A stretch of 64,000 nt of DNA from Adiantum capillus-veneris (GCA_014529385.2 CM043942.1:3872501-3936500); one strand, 5' to 3'. Shown: positions 12,169-23,967, counted from the first letter of the stretch. Notes: generated from the letters alone by a model not told the origin. Numbers and translations are program-made.

Positions 12169-15100
12169 ATGGAAGAGCATCTTACACAAAGCCCGGGGGG
12201 AACAAATGAAACCGTACCTAGCTGGGCCCAACAACCTGGAACTAGTGTTTTTAGCCGTTTGATGGAAACTTTTAGTAGAGCTACGCGCTCTGAACCTACA
12301 GCTAGTGAAGTAAACGAAGGGGGTGGGGAAGTAGAATCACCATTCACATCTCCTGTAGACCCCACACTCCCTCAGACTGTCCACGTGGACATTCTACCTA
12401 TCTCATTTAATGAGGGCCCTACCAAGCTACCACCTTCCAAAGTCGCCTCTAAGGTAGCGGTGACTAAAAGTCAAAACACGGGAAGCAACATTGCATCCAC
12501 CTCACGGCAACCCTCTAGTACACCAAGTTTGGACGGGGTATTTCTCAATGAAAATTGGGAATATGACCTACACATGGAGACTTTGACCGACCTATACATG
12601 GGCTACACATACCATGTGGGTTGGTTAGAAGTTGTACAATCCACATCTAGTGCCACTAATCTAGAGGAACAACAACACATGATCTGCAATGTCATCCATA
12701 GGATTATCCAGTCCGAGAGGCAAAATCGAGGAATAAACATACCTTCGACGGGTCCTATGCAATATTTAGACACGGTCAAAGGGAAACAACCCACTCTATC
12801 ACAAATGGAGACTCCCCCAGTGAGTCCCATCGATCCCCCATATGTTGTTTCGCCAGGGGTCTCAATGTAATCTGAGCCCACAAGTGATAGCTTTACTTTT
12901 CCAAGTCTAGCTCATCTTTCCCTTGATGACACCACGGCTACCATGCCTACCCCAATGATGGGCATGCCAAGAAACACGCCATGAACCTCGTTTGTTAGTA
13001 AAGCACCGCTACGTGGTAGCTCAATGCCTGCAATAGTACCTACAAGTGCGAACCAATCGTATGCACCGATGGGTCCACGTACTCATGTAGTCCCTACCCC
13101 TCCCATTGTTTCAACTACCTATGCTCCACAACCACAATACACAAGTTCTTATTTCCATGGGACTATACCGGCTAGCATTAGCATGTCACATCCGACGTCT
13201 GCTATGCCTAGGGCCACTCATATGAACTATGGACCACCACATGGCACAACATCGTACCCAACGTGGAACCCAAGGGCTTCATATGTGCCAAGCCCAATGC
13301 CAATACCTACTCCACATGTAGTCTCTGGAGCGCCTTCACCCACAGTGCCCACTCACTTAGGTGACTTGGCAACATTTTCTCAAGCTATTGGTCGATCTAT
13401 TGCTGAGAATATGCGTAACACGCCTGATGGAGAGCCTAGAAGTAAGGCAGTACAAATAGCCAAGCTCATACAAAAATTTAGTGGAGACGGGGATGTGAGA
13501 AAGCATATCGAAGTGTTTGAAAAAATATGCGATTCTCTAGGAGAACACAATGACCTACATAAGAGCAATGCTTTAAGCCTAACCTTAAGTGGAAAGGCTG
13601 GGGATTGGTATAGGACCCTAAGGGTGGAAGAAAAAACAATTTACCCTACTCTTAGGAGACTGTTCTTAAAGGAATACATACAAGAGGGAGTGCTTTGGGG
13701 TGTAGCCTCTCAGCTCCAGAAAGCCCAACGAGAGGAAGGACAGTCGGTGAGAGACTTTATAAGTTGCTTGAAGCATTTGAATTCTCGTTGTAATCCAAAT
13801 GAGCGTTTCAACAATAACCAATTGCTTGATAGATTCATTAGGGGATTACGGCATGAGGATATCTACAATGGCCTAGTCATTAGAGGTATCACCACTTGGG
13901 AAGCAGTCACCACCAATGCGATCCAATTGGAGGATAATTTAATGATTCAAGGAGAAAGAGTGTCTGTTGAGCCTAAATCTATTAGCTCGCAAGCATCATG
14001 GCATCAGCCAATGACCCTAAAGCCTATTGCTAAGGAGCCAAAGATATCTGAGATGACTTTAGCAGATCTCAGCAAGGCTATTCAAGAGAGTCTTAGAGAC
14101 AATCGTGCTCCGCAAAACAGCCATATGTATCCAAGAAGGGAGCAGCAATGGTGCTCAGTATGCTATGGACCGCATAGTACCAGTGAATGCCCCACTTTTA
14201 GAGTAAAATTCAATGGGAACTGCAATGCATGTGGAAGGTATGGTCATCAAGCTAAGGATTGTATAGTATTTAAGCGCGCGATGGCCAATAGACCAACCTT
14301 AGCATGGACAGACACACCTCGAGTGCCTGCATTGATGCCGGTCCCACCTCTTGAACAAACAGCACAACACATGGTCCCTAGGGCCCAAAATGTTGTTCAA
14401 ACAACACCCTTACCACCACCTGTGCTAGGACCGCAACCACCACATCCGAGAATCACTTCTGTGAATCAAGTGGGTTGCGAGTCATCTATTTCTTGTTTGG
14501 AAGGCTATGAGGAAGATATAGATCCTAATATTTCATATGGGCTGGATGTACTTGAAGAAAGTCTACAATACTGCATGGAGGACTATTGGGGACAAGTCAA
14601 ACCTATATATCAAGTAGCTGCTCTTGCGGCAAGAGGCCAAAATATCAATTACACTGCTAAGAGACCACCTCTTCAATGCTATGAGTGTGGAGGTCCACAT
14701 CGTGTAGCCGAGTGTCCTATTAGGCTACAAAAGAACGCCACACTAATGCAAACCAATCAAGCAAGTACATCTACAATGCCGATACTCATGTGTAATCGAT
14801 GTGGCATAGATCATTTGATTGCCCAATGTCCAAATAATCCAAATGCACCGAAGATCATGCCATTTAACTTGATTGAAGTTACCGAGGAGCCATCACCAAG
14901 TACACCCGTGGTACCAGTAAACGTACTCACACGATCGATGCTCCAAAAACAAAATTATATTCTTGAGGAAAGAGACACGGCATCAATTGCCCAATCTCAG
15001 AAAAAAAAGAAAACACGAAGAAAGAGATCGCAAAAAGCGGCGAAGTCAGACCCCAATTCAAAGACCAACATAGGGACTGGTGATGACCCCGTATATATGA

Positions 15101-17052
15101 ACGACGTTGAAGAAGATTCTGATTCATGTGAAACCATGGAGACTAAAACGACCACTAACATAGAAACAAACAAGGAAGATGTTCATGAGCCACAATGGCC
15201 AGGATCCAAAAAGAAGATAGGAACTTACCCAAACCCTACAGAGGAGATTGAGCGAGTCAAGCAATTAAGGAGTTTGATAGAAGATACCCAAAGGGATCTA
15301 GAACCAGCACCTAGGAAGATCCAGATTATAGACACCGTGTTCCCTACGCAACGACAACCTCACCAAGTCCATAGACCCTTGGACATACCTAGTGTCATCC
15401 AAGAAGAAAGTGACTTAAAGTCATGGGAAAGTGGGCGTACTCACTTCTTGATGGAAAGAATTTTTACAGAGGGACTACCTGATCCTATCAAAGAAATGGA
15501 GATCCCATCTTCCCCACGTCAAGGGACTCAAGTCCAAAAGGTGCCATTAAACATTGCCAAATTGATGGATTTCATGTCTTCAGAAGTTAGAACCACCATC
15601 ATGTCCAAACTATATAAAGACCCTGATCTAGTCTCAGCTCTTCGAGCCTTCCTCAATGGAGAACTGAAGTTTGGGCTACCACAATTTTCACAGATGGATG
15701 GATCTGTGGAGATGCCAATAGAGGAGGAATACATAGATCCACAACCGAACCTAGATGAGAGCCTTGTTATAGAAATACTTGTTAACAAGTTGGGACAATA
15801 CTTTGAGGGTGATGAATCTAATGCGACTATACCAATCACTACTAAGGGATTAACTGTGAAGGGAATCCTTGATGGTGGCGCTGGGGTTAGCATTGTGACT
15901 AAAAATTGATGGGAAACTATGGGAAGACCTCACCTTGCGACCACAACCATAGTAGTGAAGATGGCCAATGGGTCTATTGTTAAACCTATTGGGATGCTAG
16001 AACATCTCAAGATCATCGTGTTTGGACATAAAATAAGGGTTACCTGCATTGTTATGGATTTCTCCAAGCACACTATGGCATCGGAGATGATCTTAGGACG
16101 TCCTTTCATGAGGGAAGCAAAAATGGTGCATGACTGGTCCAAAAACCATGTCTACCTGCAGTTCCAAGATTCTGTCATTCGAGTGGATCTTGTGACGGGT
16201 CGAGCACATCCTCTAGGAAACAGGTTTATAATTGATCATAGATCTGACACCACAGTTCACCCGGGCCCATTGCAGTATTGTTACACGTGTAAAGCGGACA
16301 CTGATGTTGGGGAAGATTCTCCTTATATGGATGTACTACCTGGGATGACTGAGTCGGACAATGTGGATTGGGTCCACCTAGCAGCAACCATATACACTTG
16401 GGGAAATAGGGGGATGACCTGGGTAACACCTGAGGGGGATGAAATGCCCGTACCCTTAAATACGCTACAAGCAATGCATATAGCTTGTGACAAGACTCAT
16501 CCTAATATAACGAAGAAAACATACAAGTGGGTCCCTAAAGCTTCTTTAGCGACCATCGCTAGTGCTGAAAAATAGAAGCCTTGTAAGAAACGTTCCACTC
16601 GCTCCAAGAAATGTAAACGACTATTGGCAGCCCAAGGCTACTATCGAGGAAATGATCAAATTTGGGTGCCAAAACGTAGATTGTGTTCTTACCCGTCACC
16701 TGATCCATATGAACCCACTCCTATAGCTCCAAAACGAATCGACAATCGAGGAAAGAAAAAAATCACAGAATGCTACACCTCCGCTCTAGAGCTAGTCTGG
16801 GTACCGAAGAAAGAACGATTTGTTCCACCTAGCTCAGGAAGGGGGGAGTCCCATGAAGCTTCTAGCTCCTCATGTAATACATCCATAGAGGTAAAAGCTT
16901 CTCCACAACCTCCACCTACAATAGTGGACCTCCATGAAGCTACAAAAGAATCCACACCTCCCAGTGTTCAAGAATCACCTGATGAACCACTTCAAGTTCG
17001 ATCCTGGGAGAGTACCTTACCACCCTTGCACTCGATGAGGCACCTAAGGTAA
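12169..17052 (+). pseudogene. Gag-protease ORF of the LTR element, one frame broken by four nonsense codons
   Basis: From the ATG at 12169 to TAA at 17050 a single frame of about 1,628 codons is open except for TAA 12868, TGA 12982, TGA 15907 and TAG 16573. There are no frameshifts. Order of parts: Pro/Ser/Thr-rich leader; retrotransposon gag domain (about 13465-13930, with GKAGDWY); a CSVC/CNAC double zinc-knuckle pair (about 14150-14270); further knuckles at about 14678 and 14795; a basic Lys/Arg stretch (about 15000-15040); a retropepsin-like segment ILDGGAGVSIV (about 15864-15896) followed by MILGRPFM; and a tail with three WVPK motifs. The protease has DGG where most have DSG or DTG. All four stops can arise by single C-to-T changes or similar. 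A live relative probably encodes one long polyprotein. Confidence 0.8.
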
Positions 17053-18017
17053 GAGAAAACTACTGGCAAAAATCCTCACCTATTATCGACTGGAACAATT
17101 GGTTTCAAAGGGTGACGAGCACATTTCAAACGATATGATCTACCCAAGGAAGGGGGGAATGTTTGTTGACAGTCATCATTCACTCACTCCCCTCTCAACC
17201 TTGTTTCCATGACCTCTCAATCACCAATCTTAGGGAATGTATATATATAGCCTTATACTCACAAAAAAAATAAAAAATAAAGATCAAGAGCAATTAGCAA
17301 ACGAGTATGCACAATAAAAGTCAAAACATTGACTCAGACCTACACATTCACATCCGGTACATTGAAACAGAAACCTATGTCATAAAATACCTTTGATCCC
17401 CATCACTCGAGTGATGGAGGGTAGGTAGGATTAATACAATAGGAGTGTTTCTGTTTTAGAGTTGAGTGATTAGCAAAGTTCTTTTTTCCCATTGATGTGC
17501 CTCCTAGAGGTATTCTTTGTGTTTCCTAGTGTGTACAGGAACGTGTTGCTATGGTTAGGATTTGGACCTTCATGGAATCTTTCTCTCATTCACACTTCAA
17601 ATCAAGTGCGACCATCAACACAAACAGGTGTTTCTTGTCCATTAGCATTGCCCCTTATCTTTTTTGCATCTATGATTGTCTGCTTTGATTGTGATTGGTA
17701 GCATAATATCCAGCACATTTGCTTAGTAACAAGCATTTAATTCAATGTAATCTTTTGTCATAATCACTTGTCTCGGTTTAAAAATCAAGCAGTCCGACTA
17801 AGCTAAATTGACCAAGTTAGGTGTAAGAGATCTTCTCTTAATACCATGGGGAATGCCTTCCTAATAATCAATGGTTACTTAAGTTCTTAATCCGATTTAG
17901 GCAGCATTGTGTGAAATGTACTAGGGCTTTCTAGTGGGCTTGACCCTATTGACCTTTAGCTTAAGTATTATAAAGGGAGTTTACTAATGTGATGAGCCTG
18001 GGGAGGGTAACAGTGTT
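17053..18017 (+). other. 3' noncoding part of the LTR element with an internal polypurine tract
   Basis: No gene is visible. AAGGAAGGGGGGAATG at 17146-17161 resembles the true polypurine tract near 23955-23967 but is followed by no LTR. The copia insertion begins at the end of this stretch. Confidence 0.6.
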
Positions 18018-18022
18018 ATATG
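18018..18022. repeat. Target-site duplication ATATG (left copy)
   Basis: ATATG lies directly before the copia LTR at 18023 and again directly after the other LTR at 23205-23209. Five base pairs is the usual copia duplication. Confidence 0.95.
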
Positions 18023-18299
18023 TGTTGAAGATGATGAAACAGGAAACAGAAGGAAGACAGCAACTCAGAGTAGGAAGAAGATGGAGAAGGAGAAGACACA
18101 GAGCTTGTGTACGAGATCTCTGTAGTCTGTCTCTTTGTATTGGAATAATAGTATATACAAACTCAGAGCTACAAAGCTTATATGAAACCCTAAGAGATAA
18201 GGTGTCCTTTCACACCGGATGTCCAGGGGGAAAAACCCAGTGGGAGAAAAGTGCCCCTGGTGAAGCGCGTATACACACTAACACTACTACATGTCTACA
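18023..18299 (-). repeat. 3' LTR of the intact copia element
   Basis: On the minus strand it starts TGTAGACATG and ends CTTCAACA. It is preceded by a purine tract (ACAGGGGGGAT, complementary to about 18300-18310). Confidence 0.95.
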
Positions 18300-18310
18300 A
18301 ATCCCCCCTG
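18300..18310 (-). promoter_or_regulatory. Polypurine tract of the copia element
   Basis: Minus-strand ACAGGGGGGAT lies next to the 3' LTR, the expected primer for plus-strand DNA synthesis. Confidence 0.8.
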
Positions 18311-18346
18311 TAGTGATAGTGTGAATCCGTACAAGGTAGCAGATCA

Positions 18347-21300
18347 TCATGTGTATGAGAGTAAGCCCAAAGCTTTTCGGAAAGCTTCAAACTTTTCTCG
18401 TGATAACGCCTTCGTAAATAGATCTGCAATGTTATCCTGTGTAGGACAGTAAGTTAGTGTGATCTCCCCTGCATGTAGCCTTTCCCTGACATAGTGGTAG
18501 TGAACCTCTATGTGCTTTGTTCTTGCATGAAATACTGGATTCCTTGCAACTGCCATAGCACTCTGACTGTCAGTGAAAATGGTAGTGGGTGCCTGTTGAC
18601 ACTCACAAAGATCTGCCAATAACCTGCGTATCCATACACAATCAACTGTTGCCGTGAAAGCTGCCCTGTACTCAGCTTCACAAGTTGATGTAGCCACTGT
18701 GGGTTGCTTCTTGCTTAGCCAAGATATACATGCATTTCCCAAGAAAAAACAATTGCCACTTGTGGAATGTCGTGTGTCAAAATCACCAGCCCAATCTGAA
18801 TCGCTGTAACCAAGAAGCTGCATAGAACTGTGCTTTCCATACATATCCCCCCTTGGAAAGAACATGGCAAGATTAGGGGTACCTGAAAGGTAACGAAGTA
18901 TGCGCTTCACAGCCTGCCAATGATGCATACCTGGGCTGTGCATAAATCTGCTTGCTTGTGAAACCCCAAATTGAATGTCTGGACGAGTGTTGCCTGCCAA
19001 ATATATCAAGCAACCAACCGTTGCTGCATAAGTATGTGCATCAAAAGTTTCTCCAGCATCATGCTTGCTCAACTTTGATCCAGTTTCTACGGGTGTAGAG
19101 ATTGGCTTACAATTTTGCATACCAAACTTGTCCAAAATTTTATACAAATATTTTGCCTGCAACATGTATATGCCATCCTCTGATTGCACAAACTGAATAC
19201 CCAAGTAATAATGTAGCAAACCAAGATCAGACATCTCAAAGGTTTTTCTCAAAGCATCTTTAAACGCTTCAATTTCATTTGCATTATTGCCTGTAAGAAG
19301 CATATCATCCACATAAAGTGGTAGCATAATGAGAACTCCATCTCTCTTTTTGACATACAAAGTACTTTCTGTTGGACTATTCTGAAATCCCTGGCCAATC
19401 AAATAAGTATGTATCTTCTCATACCATGCTCTTGGAGCCTGTTTGAGACCATACAAAGCTTTATGCAATCTACATACCTTTTGCTCTTGACCTTTTACAA
19501 CAAAACCACTTGGTTGAATTACATAAACTTCTTCCTGCAAATCACCATTCAAAAAAGCAGTTTTGATATCCAACTGATGCACTTTCCAACCATGATGAGC
19601 AGCAATTGCAACTAGTGATCTAACTGTGGATGCACGAGAAGTAGGAGCAAAGGTTTCATCATAATCTATGCCTTTCTGTTGCGCATAGCCTTTTGCCACA
19701 AGCCTTGCTTTGTACCTGTCAACAGTACCATCTTGTTTCCTTTTTACCTTAAAAACCCACTTTGTACCAATAGGCTTTTTACCTGTAGGCAAGTCCACTA
19801 GATCCCATATATGATTCTTATGAATAGAATCAATTTCTTGCTGCATAGCATCTTTCCACTGAACACACTCTAAATCTTGTTCAAATGAATCAGGCTCATC
19901 TGCATCACAAAGAGTGCTAAAGCAAGCCAAATCTACTTGCTCTCTGCCAAAAGTAGTACCAGCACGTGTTTTTCGTGGCAACGGTGCATCCAACTTGCTA
20001 TCCTGCAAAGTTTTCTGAACCCATTTAGGCAAGGTTCTTTCTTCCCTGAGAACTTCTTGCTCTTCACGCACAATTTCCTCTACATCATGAGGTGTCACAT
20101 GCTGATCAAAAGATTGATCAAGATTATCAACCTGTTGTGATTCTTGATTCTCCACAAAAGAAGGAAGCAAACCTTCAAATACATCATGTGTCTGCATATG
20201 AGGTACATCAAAAGCAACCATAGGTTGAGCAGTAGTTTCTGCAAAAATTACATCACGACTTTCAAAAATCTTGTTTGTAGCAGGATTGTAAAGTCTATAA
20301 CCTTTACTTCCACTACTGTACCCCACAAATATACATTTGATTGCCTTATCATCAATCTTCCCACGTAACTGCTGAGGGATGTGAGCATAAGCAAGACAAC
20401 CAAAAACACGAAGATAACTGACTGAAGGTTTTTTGTCATACCAAGCTTCATATGCAGTAATGGTCTTCAAGGCACGAGTAGGACACCTGTTCAAAACATG
20501 TGCTGCACAAGCAACTGCCTCCATCCATAGCTTATGAGGCAAACTCTTAGCCTTGAGCATACATCTAGCTGTCTCCATTAAAGACCTGTTCTTCCTTTCT
20601 GCAACACCATTCTGTTGTGGTGTGTATGGCATAGTGCATTGGTGTTTAATGCCTTTCTTTTCCAAAAAATCCTTAAATGCACCTGACATGTATTCACCTC
20701 CTCGATCGGTACGAAGAGTCTGTACTTTGCAACCTGTTTCATTTTCAACCATGGCGACATAATGTTGAAAAACTGCAAACACGTCTGACTTTGCTTTGAG
20801 TGGATACACCCAACAAAACCTGGAAAAGTCATCAATGAAGGTCACAAAATAAAGGCTGTTTCCTATAGATGGCGTCCTCATAGGACCACATACATCACTG
20901 TGTACAAGCTGCAACTTTCGTGTCGCTCTAACTGAACCATCCTGCGAAAATGAAAATCTGTGCATCTTTCCAAGAACGCAACCTTCACATACATGTCTTG
21001 GTGGCATCTCCAATAAAGACAAATCATGCACCATATTATGACGTTGTAAAGTCATCAAACTGCCATAACTAACATGCCCAAATCTAGCATGCCACAACTC
21101 AGCATCCTGCATGGCCTGAGTCTTTGTTTCTGCAATACATACCTGAATCTGCTTTTCATAACGATCTAGCACAAATAGTCCATTTTCCAGCGTACCTGTA
21201 GTGATAAGAGAATAACCATTCTCTCGATCTCGTACAACACATCTGTCATCCTCAAAAATGACCCGAAGACCATTTTTTGCAAGAGAGGATACAGACAACA

Positions 21301-22543
21301 AATTCTTCTTGATCCCTGGAACATATAAGACATCTGGCAAGCATAAATCTGAACCATCTGAAATGGTAATCAAAATCTTACCAACGCCTTTGATTGGATA
21401 AGAAGCATTATTTGCACATGTCACCTTCTTTCCTGCTGGAGCTGCATCCAATGAACAAAACAAATCCTTCCTTGAAGTAATATGCCTGGATGCACCACTA
21501 TCAAAGTACCAAATCATTTGTGTCTTGTCAACACTGTAAGCAGAAAAATCTGAACATACTACAAAAGCATAAGAATCCTGCACAAAGTTTGCAGACTCTT
21601 CTTTAGCTGTAGAAGAATCACCAGAAGCTGAAACAACCAAACTTGACTCTTTCTTCTTTTCTTTAGAAATTTGCTTTTTACACTCACTAATGTAGTGACC
21701 AGGTTTCTTGCAGTAGTGACATTTACCTTTCTTCTTGGACTTGTCGGAATCACCTTTAGACTTCTCTGAAGATTGTCCTGCACTAGACTTGGAGTGATGA
21801 GCACTCTCTTTACCCCTCTTTTTGTTCTGTACAACAAGAGCATGATCCATACCATCCACCTGTAAAGACTTGTTCTTACGTGATTGATCCTCCTGCAATA
21901 GCAAAGCCACTAACTCTTCAAAATGAAGAGGGTCAGGATTAGCTCGCAAAGACAGAGTCAAAGAAGTCTGAAAAGTCAAATAAGATGGTGGTAGTGAATT
22001 GAGTGTTTTGGAAACCAAGTCCTTCTCTGGAATCACTTCATCAATGCTAAGCAATTTCTCTTTAAGATCCCTGATTTTTGTAAGATGCTCGACAATATCG
22101 TCACCTTCGTCCATCTGTATTTTGTCAAGTTGTTTCTTCAAAACCTCTATTCTGGCAGCGTTTCTTCCTCCAAACATAGCTTGCAGAGTGTTCCAAGCAT
22201 CCTCAGAAGTTCTGCAAGATCTGATATGTGGTGTGATTGTCCTCTTTATGGTTAAGGCAATCACAGCCATAGCCTGTGCATCTTTAGTATCCCATCTCTT
22301 TTGCTCTGGAGTGACTTGTGAGGGTCTTGCACCAACAGCTGCACCACGACCAGGCGTGGCAGGTGCAATGCTACCTGGACGAACTTCATCTCCAGATACA
22401 TAATCCCACAATCCTTTACCAACCAAAACATTTTTGGCCATAAAAGACCAAAGAGAATAGTTGGTACCATCCAATTTGTCTTCGGATGTAAACGCACCAA
22501 AAATCTCTTTCTCCGTAGATTGAGCCATACTGTGGATGCACAC
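18347..22543 (-). CDS. Copia Gag-Pol polyprotein, 1398 codons, intact
   Basis: One frame encodes every copia domain in the usual order. Gag (UBN2-type) covers about residues 1-220. The zinc knuckle CHYCKKPGHYISEC is at 275-288. The protease motif WYFDSGASRH lies around D348. The integrase has an HHCC zinc site (H485, H490, C519, C522) and D550, D613 and E649, the last in NGVAERKN. Reverse transcriptase has YVDDMLL at 1077-1083. RNase H has GYSDSDWAG near 1245-1253, CEAEYRA near 1288-1294 and FTDSQSA near 1323-1329, ending with ADLFTKAL. No catalytic residue is missing. The likely start is Met1 or Met6 (MAQSTEKEIF), and Met6 resembles usual copia gag starts. The length is normal for the superfamily. 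It probably supplies replication proteins for itself and related LTRs. Confidence 0.95.
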   Translation of the reverse strand: MCIHSMAQSTEKEIFGAFTSEDKLDGTNYSLWSFMAKNVLVGKGLWDYVSGDEVRPGSIAPATPGRGAAVGARPSQVTPEQKRWDTKDAQAMAVIALTIKRTITPHIRSCRTSEDAWNTLQAMFGGRNAARIEVLKKQLDKIQMDEGDDIVEHLTKIRDLKEKLLSIDEVIPEKDLVSKTLNSLPPSYLTFQTSLTLSLRANPDPLHFEELVALLLQEDQSRKNKSLQVDGMDHALVVQNKKRGKESAHHSKSSAGQSSEKSKGDSDKSKKKGKCHYCKKPGHYISECKKQISKEKKKESSLVVSASGDSSTAKEESANFVQDSYAFVVCSDFSAYSVDKTQMIWYFDSGASRHITSRKDLFCSLDAAPAGKKVTCANNASYPIKGVGKILITISDGSDLCLPDVLYVPGIKKNLLSVSSLAKNGLRVIFEDDRCVVRDRENGYSLITTGTLENGLFVLDRYEKQIQVCIAETKTQAMQDAELWHARFGHVSYGSLMTLQRHNMVHDLSLLEMPPRHVCEGCVLGKMHRFSFSQDGSVRATRKLQLVHSDVCGPMRTPSIGNSLYFVTFIDDFSRFCWVYPLKAKSDVFAVFQHYVAMVENETGCKVQTLRTDRGGEYMSGAFKDFLEKKGIKHQCTMPYTPQQNGVAERKNRSLMETARCMLKAKSLPHKLWMEAVACAAHVLNRCPTRALKTITAYEAWYDKKPSVSYLRVFGCLAYAHIPQQLRGKIDDKAIKCIFVGYSSGSKGYRLYNPATNKIFESRDVIFAETTAQPMVAFDVPHMQTHDVFEGLLPSFVENQESQQVDNLDQSFDQHVTPHDVEEIVREEQEVLREERTLPKWVQKTLQDSKLDAPLPRKTRAGTTFGREQVDLACFSTLCDADEPDSFEQDLECVQWKDAMQQEIDSIHKNHIWDLVDLPTGKKPIGTKWVFKVKRKQDGTVDRYKARLVAKGYAQQKGIDYDETFAPTSRASTVRSLVAIAAHHGWKVHQLDIKTAFLNGDLQEEVYVIQPSGFVVKGQEQKVCRLHKALYGLKQAPRAWYEKIHTYLIGQGFQNSPTESTLYVKKRDGVLIMLPLYVDDMLLTGNNANEIEAFKDALRKTFEMSDLGLLHYYLGIQFVQSEDGIYMLQAKYLYKILDKFGMQNCKPISTPVETGSKLSKHDAGETFDAHTYAATVGCLIYLAGNTRPDIQFGVSQASRFMHSPGMHHWQAVKRILRYLSGTPNLAMFFPRGDMYGKHSSMQLLGYSDSDWAGDFDTRHSTSGNCFFLGNACISWLSKKQPTVATSTCEAEYRAAFTATVDCVWIRRLLADLCECQQAPTTIFTDSQSAMAVARNPVFHARTKHIEVHYHYVRERLHAGEITLTYCPTQDNIADLFTKALSREKFEAFRKALGLLSYT

Positions 22544-22913
22544 AAGAGAGCAAAAGAACCTCCAAGAGATTCACAAATCTCCTCTCCAATGCAAGCAAAA
22601 CTCTACACAAAATCTCAGCACAAAGCTAAGACAAGCTGCTTCCCAAAAGAACTGTTTACCTGAAGAAAATCTGTCAAAAAGCACACCCTCTTGATCTAAA
22701 CGCCTTCGAAAAGTAACTTCTGCTACGCTGCTCAGAACAAAATTTTGAGGGCTCAAACGGCTTCGAAAGGGGGTTAAAACCCCAGGTCGTCTGCTCAGAA
22801 TACTCCCGGAACGTCGAGGATGCTCCCACGAACAAATTTTCCGAAAACTGCCTGAAAACTGCGATTGCGCGCGCGGACGCGAAAACGCAAGTACAGGCTC
22901 TGGAAATCACCTT

Positions 22914-22925
22914 GCTCTGATACCA
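22914..22925 (-). promoter_or_regulatory. Primer-binding site, tRNA-iMet
   Basis: Minus-strand TGGTATCAGAGC lies two bases after the 5' LTR end. It is the standard plant copia site complementary to initiator tRNA-Met. Confidence 0.93.
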
Positions 22926-22927
22926 AT

Positions 22928-23204
22928 TGTTGAAGATGATGAAACAGGAAACAGAAAGAAGACAGCAACTCAGAGTAGGAAGAAGATGGAGAAGGAGAAG
23001 ACACAGAGCTTGTGTACGAGATCTCTGTAGTCTGTATCTCTGTATTGGAATAATAGTATATACAAACTCAGAGCTACAAAGCTTATATGAAACCCTAAGA
23101 GATAAGGTGTCCTTTCACACTGGATGTCCAGGGGGAAAAACCCAGTGGGAGAAAAGTGCCCCTGGTGAAGCGCGTATACACACTAACACTACTACATGTC
23201 TACA
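22928..23204 (-). repeat. 5' LTR of the intact copia element
   Basis: Matches 18023-18299 over all 277 bp with four substitutions and no gaps. It is followed by the ATATG duplication at 23205-23209. Confidence 0.95.
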
Positions 23205-23209
23205 ATATG

Positions 23210-23967
23210 ACCCCCCAAAGTTACAAAATTAAAATGTTGAAAATGAACAAACAAAAAATCAAAGTGCCACAATGTAAAATCTTAAGCTGGAAGAGAAATC
23301 TCAGCTTGATTGGGTACTTCACTCACATGTATCGCCTATGGTACTAGAGCCCTAGAGGTTCCCAGTGTGGGCGCTTTTCCTTGAAAAGCAAAAAACCCAA
23401 GGCATACAAAATAAGCACACACATCATAATTGAATCACTGTGAAAAAACTTTGTGGGGTCAGAAAAGATAATCAATCAGGCGATGATTTCATGAGAAATT
23501 CCTTTTATCGTAGCTTATCTACAAGGTCTTCTAGGTATAGCCTCTAGTCAGCCCTCGAACATGAAATACTTGGCTCTCACGATTAAACAACTTAATTGAC
23601 TAGAGAAAATTAAGAAGCTTACCCATGGTATTAATAGTCGATCTCTAGTGCCTTTCGACCGTTAAATTAGCGACCCCAGACTTGTTTAATTTTTTACCTT
23701 TACATCTGTTTATGCATTTGATTATATTGCAATTTAATGTTTATTGCTGACAAATTGTTTAAAATTCTGTTACCAATCAATTTGTATGCCTAAAACTTCA
23801 TATGCTTTTTAATTGCTTATGAGAATGCAATTACTGTGACAATGTTGTTTGATTTTGCAGTGACTGAAGAAGGCTACGGACATTCATCTCAAATGCTCTT
23901 CCACCTCGACGAACGAGCTTCAACTCAATAGCTTCCGAGGACGGAATCTACATCAGGAAGGGGGGCA
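23210..23967 (+). other. 3' noncoding end of the gag-only LTR element and its polypurine tract
   Basis: No ORF of note. It ends with the purine tract AGGAAGGGGGGCA (23955-23967) directly before the 3' LTR. Confidence 0.7.

Larger units (their letters stand above)
18023..23204 (-). mobile_element. Complete Ty1/copia retrotransposon, structurally intact
   Basis: Identical-length 277-bp LTRs (18023-18299 and 22928-23204) differ at four positions by eye (about 1.4%). An ATATG duplication flanks the element. The primer-binding site, polypurine tract and an uninterrupted polyprotein ORF are all present. It lies in the opposite orientation to the LTR element it invaded. Low LTR divergence and the full ORF suggest a recent insertion and a possibly autonomous copy. 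Transcription cannot be judged from sequence. Confidence 0.96.

Noticed and set aside
12603-12881. Antisense ORFs over the gag-protease frame (also at 13380, 14927, 15528 and 16226).
   Set aside because: Shadows of the real frame on the opposite strand.
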